This document shows positions 52,218 to 60,343 of a stretch of DNA of 64,000 bases, in pieces. A program made the translations under genes and the position numbers. Location of the stretch: positions 62,001 through 126,000 of the forward strand of contig CAWHGF010000009.1 in assembly GCA_963828825.1 (NCBI GenBank), read 5' to 3'. The stretch's first letter is position 1; every line of letters begins with the position of its first letter. The DNA comes from Bog-473 sp963828825. GTDB taxonomy: Bacteria; Actinomycetota; Acidimicrobiia; Acidimicrobiales; RAAP-2. The notes under the pieces are model-generated. The model saw only the letters and a list, made by a program, of their open reading frames with translations. It had not been told where the DNA came from and did not search any database.

Positions 52218-53339
52218 ATGGGTACAAAAGGTCATGAGATGCCCGAGCGTGCGAAGTGGCAAGCGATTCCTAGAGAGTTCAGATATGAAATGAAGAAAAT
52301 GAATAACGGACGTCTGCAGAACGGAATCGGGATCACATCTGTCTTGGCCATTGTGGTGGTTCTAGTGCTTCTTGCTCTCGAGCCCGGTTCGCTGCCAGGC
52401 GCCCCGAGCCCCGCCGTTACAACTCCGAGCCCCTCCTTTACAAGCGGCACGACAACGCCGACCACATCGATTGCCAATGGTGCGGATCCCTCTCGCATAG
52501 CAACTGCACCTTCGTCAACTATTGCACCAACGTCAACGTCAACGTCGTCGTCGTCGAGCGGCTCAGCAAGACACGCCAACGACCTCACCGGATCACAGTC
52601 CAATACCGCAGGCACCACAGCAACGACTATCCCCACCAATCCACGGTTGCCAGGCGCAACAATATCGACGACCACGACAAGCGATCCAGCGGTATCGGGC
52701 ACATCCGCACCAACAACCACAACGACACGACCCCCAGACCGTGCGGTGAGCACGACTACTGCAGTTCCACCTACGACAACTACGACAACTACGACAACGG
52801 CTCCGGGCGGCACTCCCTCCTCGACAGTGACCGAGGTCTTTGCCCCATGGACGTCCGAAGGAGTACTTGCTCCGGGAATTCAAGTTACTGCCACCCTCAA
52901 CGACGGATCATGCTCTACAGCGTCACTTGCAGATGGTGCGGATCAAAATGCCTGGCGATGCTCTTCCGGCAACAGCGTCTACGATCCATGTTTCGCTCCA
53001 CCAGACGAATCGAACGTAACTCAGGTGGCTTGTACACAGAGCCCCTGGTCCGGCGTCGATGTGTTGACACTTGTACAGCCGCTGGCTTCTAGCTCCACGG
53101 GGACAACAGGCGACCCCGGGCCGGCGCCAGTTCCTTGGTACATACAACTCGCAAATGGAGATCAGTGTGGACGAACAACGGGAACGGCCTCTAGCGCGGG
53201 TGGTCTGAGTCTCAGCTATGCCTGTCAGTTGGGTAGTGCCAGTTCGCCCAACACTTCCACCGAACCGTGGACCGTCCAGTATCTGCCGAATAACTCTCAG
53301 GTCGTCAGCGACGTCGCTGTAATCACGGCCTGGAACTGA
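52218..53339 (+). CDS. Thr/Ser-rich exported protein with C-terminal Cys-containing domain
   Basis: 373 residues from ATG 52218; ATG 52290 would place the N-terminus directly before the signal anchor GITSVLAIVVVLVLLALEPG and may be the real start. A mucin-like stalk of Thr, Ser and Pro runs to about residue 200 (repeated TTTT and TSTS tracts), then a beta-rich domain with six Cys, starting VLAPGIQVTATLNDGSCS and ending TSTEPWTVQYLPNNSQVV. The base composition is far lower in GC than the flanks. Probably a surface or cell-wall protein of unknown ligand. Confidence 0.7.
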   Translation: MGTKGHEMPERAKWQAIPREFRYEMKKMNNGRLQNGIGITSVLAIVVVLVLLALEPGSLPGAPSPAVTTPSPSFTSGTTTPTTSIANGADPSRIATAPSSTIAPTSTSTSSSSSGSARHANDLTGSQSNTAGTTATTIPTNPRLPGATISTTTTSDPAVSGTSAPTTTTTRPPDRAVSTTTAVPPTTTTTTTTTAPGGTPSSTVTEVFAPWTSEGVLAPGIQVTATLNDGSCSTASLADGADQNAWRCSSGNSVYDPCFAPPDESNVTQVACTQSPWSGVDVLTLVQPLASSSTGTTGDPGPAPVPWYIQLANGDQCGRTTGTASSAGGLSLSYACQLGSASSPNTSTEPWTVQYLPNNSQVVSDVAVITAWN

Positions 53340-53678
53340 GTTACATCTACTTCTTTGGCTTAGGCCAGCGCTTAAGGGCTAGAAGTGGCGGAGCCTTGGC
53401 CGCCCATCGCTCGCGAATGCACTCTCGCCGGAGGGGCTGCCACTGCCCGCGAACAGGGGGTGCGACTAGCCATACTCGTCAAAATCGAGTGCCACGGGCG
53501 TAGTCCAGAGGAATTTGATGTGCCGAACTGTCCCACAGACCCGGTAGCTGATACCCCTAGGTTGAATTCCCGACGATTTCCTCCGTCCACCTTCGGACGT
53601 CGGTATCCGTCTCTGGTCGAGGCGGTGAGGCGTTAAGAACACTCGGGCGTGGGTGGTGCCTGCCACTGATCGACGAGG
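53340..53678. other. 339-base gap, nothing recognised
   Basis: Short frames on both strands overlap each other and have no start signal or family motif. The end abuts the broken epimerase gene. Confidence 0.4.
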
Positions 53679-54371
53679 ATGGAACCGGGAAGAACGTACT
53701 GCTCACCGGATCTCAAGGAGGGGTTGGCACCGCTGTCCTGTCTGTGCTCGAGTCGGCTGGTTGGACTGTCCAACCCTTCGATCTGTCCAACGGCCAGAAC
53801 CTCCTCGACGAGAAATCGGTGCTCAGAGCCGTTGAGGGCTGCGACGCCATCGTCCACGCCGGTGCCATCGCCCATGACATGAGCGGGACCCCTGCTCAGA
53901 TCATGGCCACCAACGTGCTCGGCACCTGGCACGTCCTCCTTGCGGCCGAAGCCCACCACCTGACACGGGTCATCACGTTCTCATCGGCCAGGTCTTCGGC
54001 TTCGCCGAGGGTGAAGGGGTTCCCGACTATCTCCCGGTCAATGACTCGCACCCGCTTCGAGCAGCACGGCCCTACGGACTCTCAAAGCGTTTGGCCGAAG
54101 AGATGTGCGCAGCTTGGACCGGCAGAACAGGGATCCCGACGATCGTGTTGCGACCGGTGATGATCGTCAACGACGACACCCTCACCTCCCTCACAGACTC
54201 TGAACTAAGTGCATTCGTCCATGTCGAGGACGTGGCCGAGGCCACCCTCACGGCCCTTACACCGACGTCGACGGCCATCACCGGCTGACCCTCTGTGGGC
54301 CTGGAGACTTCGATGCCTCAGCCGCCTTCGAGACGCTCGGCTGGCGAGCCCGCAGAGGTCGGCCGAACTAG
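53679..54371 (+). pseudogene. NAD-dependent epimerase/dehydratase, broken by several frameshifts
   Basis: Pieces in successive frames form one short-chain epimerase: KNVLLTGSQGGVGTAVLSVL (Rossmann GxxGxxG variant), VEGCDAIVHAGAIAHD, NVLGTWHVLLAAEAH, VITFSSA | QVFGFAEGEGVPDYLPVND, RPYGLSKRLAEEMC (YxxxK), PTIVLRPVMI, AFVHVEDVAEATLTAL, and VDGHHRLTLCGPGDFDASAA up to TAG 54369. Breaks: just after ATG 53679 (gggaagaac), near 53990, and near 54270. One-base changes at each point would give about 230 residues. Confidence 0.7.
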
Positions 54372-54471
54372 AGCCCGGCCCGGCGTTCGGGAACGCCATG
54401 AGGCGTCGGCGTCGATGAGCCGAAGTGGCACTGGCCGGGCACAGTACAGACCCCGCATTCAGGTGCTGTGT

Positions 54472-55434
54472 TCAAAGTCCGACCAAGAACTCGAGCAAGA
54501 GATTGTTGGTCTCGCTCGCACGTTCCTGGGGGATCCAGTGCCCGCAGCCGTCCAGGATGACCGAGGCGCGCAGGTCGGGTATAAGGCGGTCACCCAGCGC
54601 GTCCACCTGTACTCGCGTTCGGGGCCAGTTGAGAACCGGGTCGCGGTCACCACCCACGAACAATGCTGGCACTTTGATCGGTGCTTGGTGCCAGGCCGAC
54701 ATGTACTCCCAGTTCTGGCGGTGGTTGCGGTACCAGTTGAGTGCACCCCGGTAGCCGGTCCGGCTGAACTCGGCGGTGTAGTAGTCAACGTCCGCTTCGC
54801 TCAGCCATCCCGGTAGCACCTTGTCCGAATAGTCGGGCATGACTGTCGCACCGCCCACCTCGGTGGTGGTGTGCACTTCGGCCGCCTCACCGGAGATGGC
54901 GAGCAAGGCCCCCAGAACTGTGGCTCGCACGTCGGCCTCGAGGGCAGCCTCGGCTACCCCCGGTTCCTGGAAGAACACTTGGTAGTTGTCCGGTCCCAGC
55001 TGGGCGGTGAGTTCACTTAGGAAATCAGTGTCTGCCCGGGGAAAGTACGGGGTGCTGAGCATGACCAGGCCACGGACGAGGTCGGGTCGGAACAGGGCCA
55101 AGGTGGTCGCCACCGGTGATCCCCAGTCTTGGCCCACGACCACGGCGGAATCCTCGTCCAGCGCATCGAAGAGACCGACGATGTCGCCGGCGAGGTGCAT
55201 GAGCGTGTATTGATTGACTGCAGATGGTGCATCGGTGGCGCCGTAGCCGCGCTGGTCCGGAGCCACGGCTCGGTAGCCGGCTTCGGCCAATGCTCGGAGC
55301 TGGTGACGGAACGAATACCAGAGTTCCGGGAAGCCGTGAAGCAAGAGGACTAATGGCCCCTCGCCGGCTTCCGCCACGTGCATGTTGATTCCGTTGGTAC
55401 GGATCGTGCGGTGGATGACGTCCATTTCAGCCAT
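54472..55434 (-). CDS. epoxide hydrolase-like alpha/beta hydrolase
   Basis: 320 residues from ATG 55434 (55425 also possible). HGFPELWYSFRHQLRAL has the HGxP oxyanion motif of epoxide hydrolases; VVVGQDWGSPVATTLALF carries the Asp nucleophile of this family; the acid/base pair is VGGDRDPV and DGCGHWIPQE. A lid domain with Tyr residues lies between. It opens epoxides to diols; the substrate is unknown. Confidence 0.9.
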   Translation of the reverse strand: MAEMDVIHRTIRTNGINMHVAEAGEGPLVLLLHGFPELWYSFRHQLRALAEAGYRAVAPDQRGYGATDAPSAVNQYTLMHLAGDIVGLFDALDEDSAVVVGQDWGSPVATTLALFRPDLVRGLVMLSTPYFPRADTDFLSELTAQLGPDNYQVFFQEPGVAEAALEADVRATVLGALLAISGEAAEVHTTTEVGGATVMPDYSDKVLPGWLSEADVDYYTAEFSRTGYRGALNWYRNHRQNWEYMSAWHQAPIKVPALFVGGDRDPVLNWPRTRVQVDALGDRLIPDLRASVILDGCGHWIPQERASETNNLLLEFLVGL

Positions 55435-55577
55435 TCTTGCTCGCCGCTCAGCCCATCGCCCCCTCGAGGGTTTGGTCGGTGGCAACCGACAACCTCGAAG
55501 TGCGCGTGCGCGGCTCCGTCTCGATTGGCGACTGGGGCACTCAAGTTGAGTGTGCAAGGTGTTGTTGGATGGCCACG

Positions 55578-55817
55578 ATGTGCGGTACTGGCATCCCGTA
55601 GACGGGGTGCGAGACGTTTCGGGACGTCGACGTTCGCGTCCTGTTTGGACGCATCCTCGCCAGGGAGGCCATCACGCTCGCCTTGGGTGCCGTTATCGGC
55701 CTGGTGGTCGGTCTGCCCTCCGGCAGCGTCGCGGCTGGGGTGATTACCGCTTTGGTGATCTGGAACGTCGTGTGGTGGGCGATGTGGTTCGTCGGCCAGC
55801 CCGCTAGGGGCCGCTGA
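55578..55817 (+). pseudogene. small two-helix membrane protein with in-frame stop
   Basis: From ATG 55578 the frame has MCGTGIP, then TAG (55599), then continues as DVRVLFGRILAREAITLALG, AVIGLVVGLPSGSVAAGVIT and ALVIWNVVWWAMWFVGQPA before TGA 55815. Without the TAG it would be 79 residues with two transmembrane helices. No alternative start lies after the TAG. Real protein, relic or coincidence cannot be separated here. Confidence 0.35.
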
Positions 55818-55859
55818 GCGCCGCCACCCAATGGTGCCAGTCCGGCAGCGAGGGACACC

Positions 55860-56759
55860 TCACCAAGGCAGGCATTCACCATGCTCGACCACGGACGACA
55901 CGAACTCTGCCGTCATTCGAGCCCGCTGAACGGCAGAAAGGGATAGACGCTCAGGTTCCTCGCGCCAGTAACCAAGGGCCTCCTCGATGAGCGGTCGCCA
56001 CCTCGGCGCAAACTCGCTGAGCGCGTACGCCCCAGCGGCTTCTTTGGAAATCACCTGTCCGGTCGCGATCGTGCAGTGCAGGCGTGGTGCCCCCAGCACA
56101 CCCCATGCCGTCCAATAGCGGGGACGAAGGGCGAACCGACGCACTGGACTACGAGCAACTCTCTCGGCCCATGAACGCCAATAGGTGTCGAGGTTCCCAG
56201 CCGTCCAGGAGCGGAGTCGTTGCGATTCGGTATTGAGATTCAGCGCCGAAGCCCGCGGACCGCGGATCGGAACGCCATTCTCGGCAAGCACCTTCCATCC
56301 CACCGGACTCAGATCCGATCCGGCTTGTCCACTCTTGAACTTCGTTCCCACCTGGCTCGCCACGGGCCTGATTTCTGTGACAGGCCTGGCCAGGTCCGAT
56401 TCAAAGATGAAGATCCCGTTCAGCGTGCCCGTCAGCGGCGAGCGACCCTCGACGAGCGCCCTGGACCCAGTCACGAGACCACTCTGGGCGTGGGCAATGC
56501 GCAGGCGGCTGACGCAGGGTCTATCGACTGCGCTGTCCAGGACGCCGACAAAATCCAGATCACTGCGCCGCCGCCGGTAGCCTCCCAGCGCCACCGAGCC
56601 GACCAGGTAGAGGCCCACGACGGCTCCTGGTAGCAACCGGTCGAGTTGTCTCAAATACAGTTGCGCGTCCTGCTGAGCAGCCGCCTCGAACACGGAATGG
56701 AGCCTTGCAGATGCCGTGATTGTGCACCGCAGGCCGGCGATGAGGATATTTCGCGACAT
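55860..56759 (-). CDS. nucleotidyltransferase with AadA-like C-terminus
   Basis: 299 residues from ATG 56759 (GTG 56765 is close). GAVVGLYLVGSVALGGYRRRR then SDLDFVGVL is the nucleotidyltransferase motif (GS-x9-DLD), and SKEAAGAYALSEFAPRWRPL plus the C-terminal helices resemble the DUF4111/aminoglycoside adenylyltransferase tail. It could adenylylate an aminoglycoside-type antibiotic, but distant relatives have other acceptors and the similarity is by eye. Confidence 0.75.
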   Translation of the reverse strand: MSRNILIAGLRCTITASARLHSVFEAAAQQDAQLYLRQLDRLLPGAVVGLYLVGSVALGGYRRRRSDLDFVGVLDSAVDRPCVSRLRIAHAQSGLVTGSRALVEGRSPLTGTLNGIFIFESDLARPVTEIRPVASQVGTKFKSGQAGSDLSPVGWKVLAENGVPIRGPRASALNLNTESQRLRSWTAGNLDTYWRSWAERVARSPVRRFALRPRYWTAWGVLGAPRLHCTIATGQVISKEAAGAYALSEFAPRWRPLIEEALGYWREEPERLSLSAVQRARMTAEFVSSVVEHGECLPW

Positions 56760-56999
56760 GAGCACTAGACCCGGCCTTGACCGCACGGTGGCACGCACTG
56801 TCGATGTGGCTGACTGAGAATGCCCTGTCGGGATGACGGTCGAATGGCGCGAGGACACGAGCGCGTCACCCAATACGTGGAGCAACACCCGAAAACGTTC
56901 GCCGGACGGTGGGTTGTAGCACGACGGCATCGTCCGGTGGCTCACACTCGGACCTGCTCGCTATCGGCGGCCCTTGAGCGGATAGAGCGACCCCGGGTA

Positions 57000-57275
57000 T
57001 TACACCTCCACACTGATTTCGATCCGGGGTGGTCCGCTCAGGCCCGCTCTAGCCATGGCATCTTTCAGATCAGGATCGTCGGCGAAGGCGTGAGCCTCAT
57101 CGACGGACGAGAACCAGTGCAGCCCCGTGATCTCGTTCGGATCGTCGGCATTCCGAAAGACGGTGGCGTCTGTGACCCCGTGCTTGTCACGTATCGGTTG
57201 CGCCTTGTCATATTCGATCCGCCAAGCGTCAAAATCCTTCACGGGATGCTGGACAACCATCAATACCCTTGCCAT
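57000..57275 (-). CDS. small dimeric alpha/beta-barrel protein
   Basis: 91 residues. ARVLMVVQHPVKDFDAWRIE then VTDATVFRNADDPNEITGLH and WFSSVDEAHAFADDPDLKDAM are typical of ABM/DUF-type dimeric ferredoxin-like barrels, including monooxygenase-like and stress-induced proteins. ATG 57275 is preceded by AGGAGC seven bases upstream. Function not assigned. Confidence 0.75.
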   Translation of the reverse strand: MARVLMVVQHPVKDFDAWRIEYDKAQPIRDKHGVTDATVFRNADDPNEITGLHWFSSVDEAHAFADDPDLKDAMARAGLSGPPRIEISVEV

Positions 57276-57675
57276 CTGATGCTCCTCAATGTGTTGTCTG
57301 ATCAGTCGAGGTCTCCGCTTCCAAGGGTAATCCTCAAGTTTGCAGACGTGACGGTCACCGAGGTCCGTCGCCTCGTTCACGAAGCATCGACCCCAGGACC
57401 ACCCGCCGCTTAGGCACGCGCATTTGCCCATTCAGCGGTACCCCCGGCCGTTGGCCGCCGCGAGTTATTCGGCAGCACGAAGCTCGCGCTTAGGTACGGT
57501 TTGGCGACGGCCCAGACGGTCCTTCTCTATCTGACTGGAGTTTGCTCGAGATCGATAATGACTTCACGAGGTTGTTCGGACAGGTGTGGAATTCCTCGGC
57601 TAATCTGGCGACCGCCATGCCGCTCTACGCTGCGTCGCGTCCGCAGCCGCCGAACGGGGCACTTGTCTGGGCGAC
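57276..57675. other. 400-base gap, nothing recognised
   Basis: Short frames without motifs. No promoter or hairpin of note beyond the ribosome-binding site of the 57275 gene. Confidence 0.4.
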
Positions 57676-58359
57676 TCACACGTGGTGGAGCGCATCGCCA
57701 ACCTGAGCAATATGAAGATGATCTGTTCCCGCGCAAAGGTTGAATGGATCGAAATGCAAGGGCATCATGCCGGCGGCCTCGGCTGACCTGATGTCGTACT
57801 TCACGCTGTCACCCACGTAGATCACGTCGGAAGGATCCAGACCAAGTGAAGGAAGCGCAAAATCGAAAATGGTCGGATCTGGCTTTGCAACGCCAACGAC
57901 GCCAGAATCGATGATTGTCCGGACGGGCACGCCCTGTCCCGCTCCTACCTGGCAGATCTTGTTTCGGAGAAGCTCCTCTTCGACATGGCCGTCCGAGTTG
58001 CTCACGATTCCCAATCTGAGATTCGCTTGGTAGAGATTCCGCAATCCAACAATCGACAAGCCCAGTACACGTCGCCACAGATCGAGTGACGGACCCGCCC
58101 ACAGCGGAATCAGCCTGTCGATGGCTGTTTCAAGGCGATCCTCGCGGAGCCCGATCGATGAGAGATAACCGTTTAGATAGATGCGCCTATCTCCATCTCC
58201 CGGCGCATTGGCCACATCGAGAGCGTGCATGCCCTCGAAATGCGCCCGATCGCACTCTGCATCTGACAACGTTCCGATCAGTTCACGGAGTGCTTCGACC
58301 AGCCGATCTCGACTTGGCACCAGAAACACTCCACCTACGTCGAGTAGCACTCCCTGCAT
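57676..58359 (-). CDS. HAD-superfamily hydrolase
   Basis: 227 residues. GVLLDVGGVFLVPSRDRLVE has the nucleophile Asp, LGIVSNSDGHVEEELL motif II, and VGVAKPDPTIFDFAL plus VIYVGDSVKYDI motifs III and IV. It dephosphorylates small metabolites; the helical cap (about 30-110) does not tell the substrate. ATG 58359 with TGGAG a few bases upstream. Upstream frame to 58614 is unused. Confidence 0.87.
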   Translation of the reverse strand: MQGVLLDVGGVFLVPSRDRLVEALRELIGTLSDAECDRAHFEGMHALDVANAPGDGDRRIYLNGYLSSIGLREDRLETAIDRLIPLWAGPSLDLWRRVLGLSIVGLRNLYQANLRLGIVSNSDGHVEEELLRNKICQVGAGQGVPVRTIIDSGVVGVAKPDPTIFDFALPSLGLDPSDVIYVGDSVKYDIRSAEAAGMMPLHFDPFNLCAGTDHLHIAQVGDALHHV

Positions 58360-58583
58360 GTCTCCAGTTTGGTCGCTCAGGCAGCGATCGGGAAAAACCA
58401 TGATTCCCACAGTCCCGGCAACCGACCGGGGTACCCATTCCGATTCGGGGGACGGCCGATCCCGCCGATCCGGCCAGCGTGACGAATCGTACGGGTGCGG
58501 CGCCGCAGCGCGGCCAATGCCCCGCTCTCGGACGCATGATGGGCAATGAAACAGGTTCACCGGAGGTGGATGGTTCCGACATC

Positions 58584-59195
58584 TCAATCGGGCAGCGTCG
58601 GAGGCTGTTGCCACCTGGTCTCCCAGTGTCCCTCTAACGACCCACCGATGGCTTCCTCAATGGTGCTTTGGGGAATGTGAATCAGCTGCGAGGCCCAGGC
58701 AGTGAGCAGGGATTCCGAGATCCGAATGGGAACCTCAGCGATCAGCGCCACGTTAAGAGCATCACTCGGCCGCGCATCGATGTGGACGACCCCAGTGGGC
58801 GTGCCTAGAACGATCTCGGCCAAGTACGTCAGCTCCGTGAAGTCTGTGATCCGTACTTCGGTGATCGTCGCCTTGGTTGCCTCAACGAGGCTGACGCACA
58901 GCTGGTACGTCATCGGCCTGGGAAACTCGATCGATTGGAGGGTGGACACCATTGCCCGACCTTCCGGGGCGCCAACGAAGATGACCAAACGACGATCCCC
59001 AGAGGTCTCCTCCAGCGTCACGGCGTGAGTGCGACGCACGGGATCATCCGCAGCCAGGCTGCGAACCTCCAAAAGGGATGCCTCGACATAGGTGTCGTCA
59101 TCTATAGGGGACACGGCTACCTCCTCTGTTTCATCGATGAGATCAGAGAGTGTCTGGGTGAGGTTCTCTCGTGCTTGATGAAGACGTGCCTTCAC
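58584..59195 (-). CDS. sigma region 4 end + bifunctional nuclease (BFN/DUF151) domain
   Basis: As an independent frame it would start at GTG 59195, but the same frame extends upstream through a full sigma region 4: AVLAFYWQGLSHAEAARELG, IRPGAVKARLHQARENLTQT. The rest is a BFN domain: THAVTLEETSGDRRLVIFVG, APEGRAMVSTLQSIEFPRPM, THIDARPSDALNVAL-like VHIDARPSDALNVALIAEV and PIRISESLLTAW. The linker is acidic (DLIDETEEVAVSP). It is the C-terminal part of a sigma-BFN fusion whose N-terminal half is in the frame at 59192-59680. Confidence 0.8.
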   Translation of the reverse strand: MKARLHQARENLTQTLSDLIDETEEVAVSPIDDDTYVEASLLEVRSLAADDPVRRTHAVTLEETSGDRRLVIFVGAPEGRAMVSTLQSIEFPRPMTYQLCVSLVEATKATITEVRITDFTELTYLAEIVLGTPTGVVHIDARPSDALNVALIAEVPIRISESLLTAWASQLIHIPQSTIEEAIGGSLEGHWETRWQQPPTLPD

Positions 59196-59680
59196 TGCCC
59201 CAGGCCGGATCCCAAGTTCACGTGCTGCTTCGGCATGACTGAGACCCTGCCAATAGAAGGCGAGTACCGCCTCGCGTCTGACCGAGCGGTAGGTCGCAGG
59301 ACTGCATCGCGCACCCGTTGCGCCACCTCTGCCGCCTCGGCCTGGTCATCGGGTGCCGCACCGCCATCGACGACGTCGCCACAGAGTGGGCCGCTAGCAA
59401 CCTCGCGTAGCAAACGGCGGGCGACATTGAGGGCGATGCCGGCGTACCAGGAACCAAATCGTTCTGGGGACCTCAGACGCGGCAATCCGATCAACGCGGC
59501 GACGGTCGCCTCTTGAAGGACGTCTGCGACCAAAGTGCGATCTCGAAGCAACCGCAGGGTCACTGACCTGGCCATTTTCATGTGTCGGCCGACCAGCACC
59601 GCAAAGGCAGACTTGTCGCCGCCCAGGGCCGACTTCACGAGGAGAGCGTCGGGAGCGTCAGGGTATTCGCGCCAGGTCAC
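59192..59680 (-). CDS. ECF-type sigma factor region 2 (N-terminal half, frameshifted)
   Basis: From GTG 59680: DALLVKSALGGDKSAFAVLV, LRLLRDRTLVADVLQEATVA and FGSWYAGIALNVARRLL form sigma region 2. Just after QRVRDAVL (about 59310-59305) the frame departs from region 4; one duplicated base there would join it to the 58584-59195 frame as VRDAVLATYRSVRREAVLAF. Together they make about 365 residues: sigma region 2, region 4 and BFN. No anti-sigma gene lies next to it. CACTAT stands about five bases before the GTG. Confidence 0.75.
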   Translation of the reverse strand: MTWREYPDAPDALLVKSALGGDKSAFAVLVGRHMKMARSVTLRLLRDRTLVADVLQEATVAALIGLPRLRSPERFGSWYAGIALNVARRLLREVASGPLCGDVVDGGAAPDDQAEAAEVAQRVRDAVLRPTARSDARRYSPSIGRVSVMPKQHVNLGSGLGQ

Positions 59681-59798
59681 AGCTGATAGTGCCTCAAAGG
59701 CACCATTGGGTTAGCTACAACGTCCACGCCGGGACGAGATCAGCGACCAAATCTGGTATGTCGGGTCCCCTATATCCGACGATCTGGGCATGGGCTTA

Positions 59799-60032
59799 CT
59801 ACGTAAAGTCCCACAGGTCGTTCGTCTCTACGGCGAGAACCTCACAGAGGCGGTTCAAGACGTCCACGAGAAAGACGGGTCGCGCCGCGAGCGGCCCACT
59901 GTTGTGTTTGTCGCGAATGTCAACTGCGCGCCGTAAGGCCTCGCGAACAATCCGACTGGGATCGTCCCCGACCCTGTCAGGCCAAGTTGGGTCCTCCCAG
60001 CGCCAGTGCAGCTCCCCGGGAATGTCGCTCAT
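59799..60032 (-). CDS. small hypothetical protein
   Basis: 77 residues: ELHWRWEDPTWPDRVGDDPS, then RIVREALRRAVDIRDKHNSG and PVFLVDVLNRLCEVLAVE. Mostly helical by composition, no known motif. ATG 60032 overlaps the TGA of the upstream small gene (ATGA) and has CAGGAT six bases before it. Confidence 0.5.
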   Translation of the reverse strand: MSDIPGELHWRWEDPTWPDRVGDDPSRIVREALRRAVDIRDKHNSGPLAARPVFLVDVLNRLCEVLAVETNDLWDFT

Positions 60033-60235
60033 GTAGCCATCCTGCCATCGAGGTGTCGCCGACTCTGTTCGGGGCCGTATGAGGCATCGTTCTGTAGCGG
60101 ATCGCTGATGGAGCGGTGGCCATCTTCGGCTACCGACACCGCTATTGGCTCGCAGACCAACGTCACGATCAAATTCGGTGCGTTATCTATGAGCAGTGGG
60201 TGCTCGTCGCGAAGATCGACTGACTTCAGGGTCAC
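60029..60235 (-). CDS. small hypothetical protein upstream of an overlapping partner
   Basis: 68 residues from GTG 60235: SVDLRDEHPLLIDNAPNLIV, TLVCEPIAVSVAEDGHRSIS, then a charged tail. The ATGA overlap with the 60032 gene suggests a two-gene unit, in the manner of some toxin-antitoxin pairs, but neither sequence matches a family I know. Confidence 0.4.
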   Translation of the reverse strand: MTLKSVDLRDEHPLLIDNAPNLIVTLVCEPIAVSVAEDGHRSISDPLQNDASYGPEQSRRHLDGRMAT

Positions 60236-60343
60236 GTGCGTGGGCGGATCCGGAGGCTACTTCGGCCCTGCCGCCGAGTTCACCGTCCCCAGACGACGCT
60301 GTCGGATAAGCGCCGTAATCTGCGGGTCGCGCACGGTATCCGG

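Noticed and set aside
52420..52830. CRISPR-like short repeats in the Thr-rich gene
   Set aside because: The repetition is codon-level (ACN/TCN tracts encoding Thr and Ser), without fixed-length spacers; no cas genes are present.
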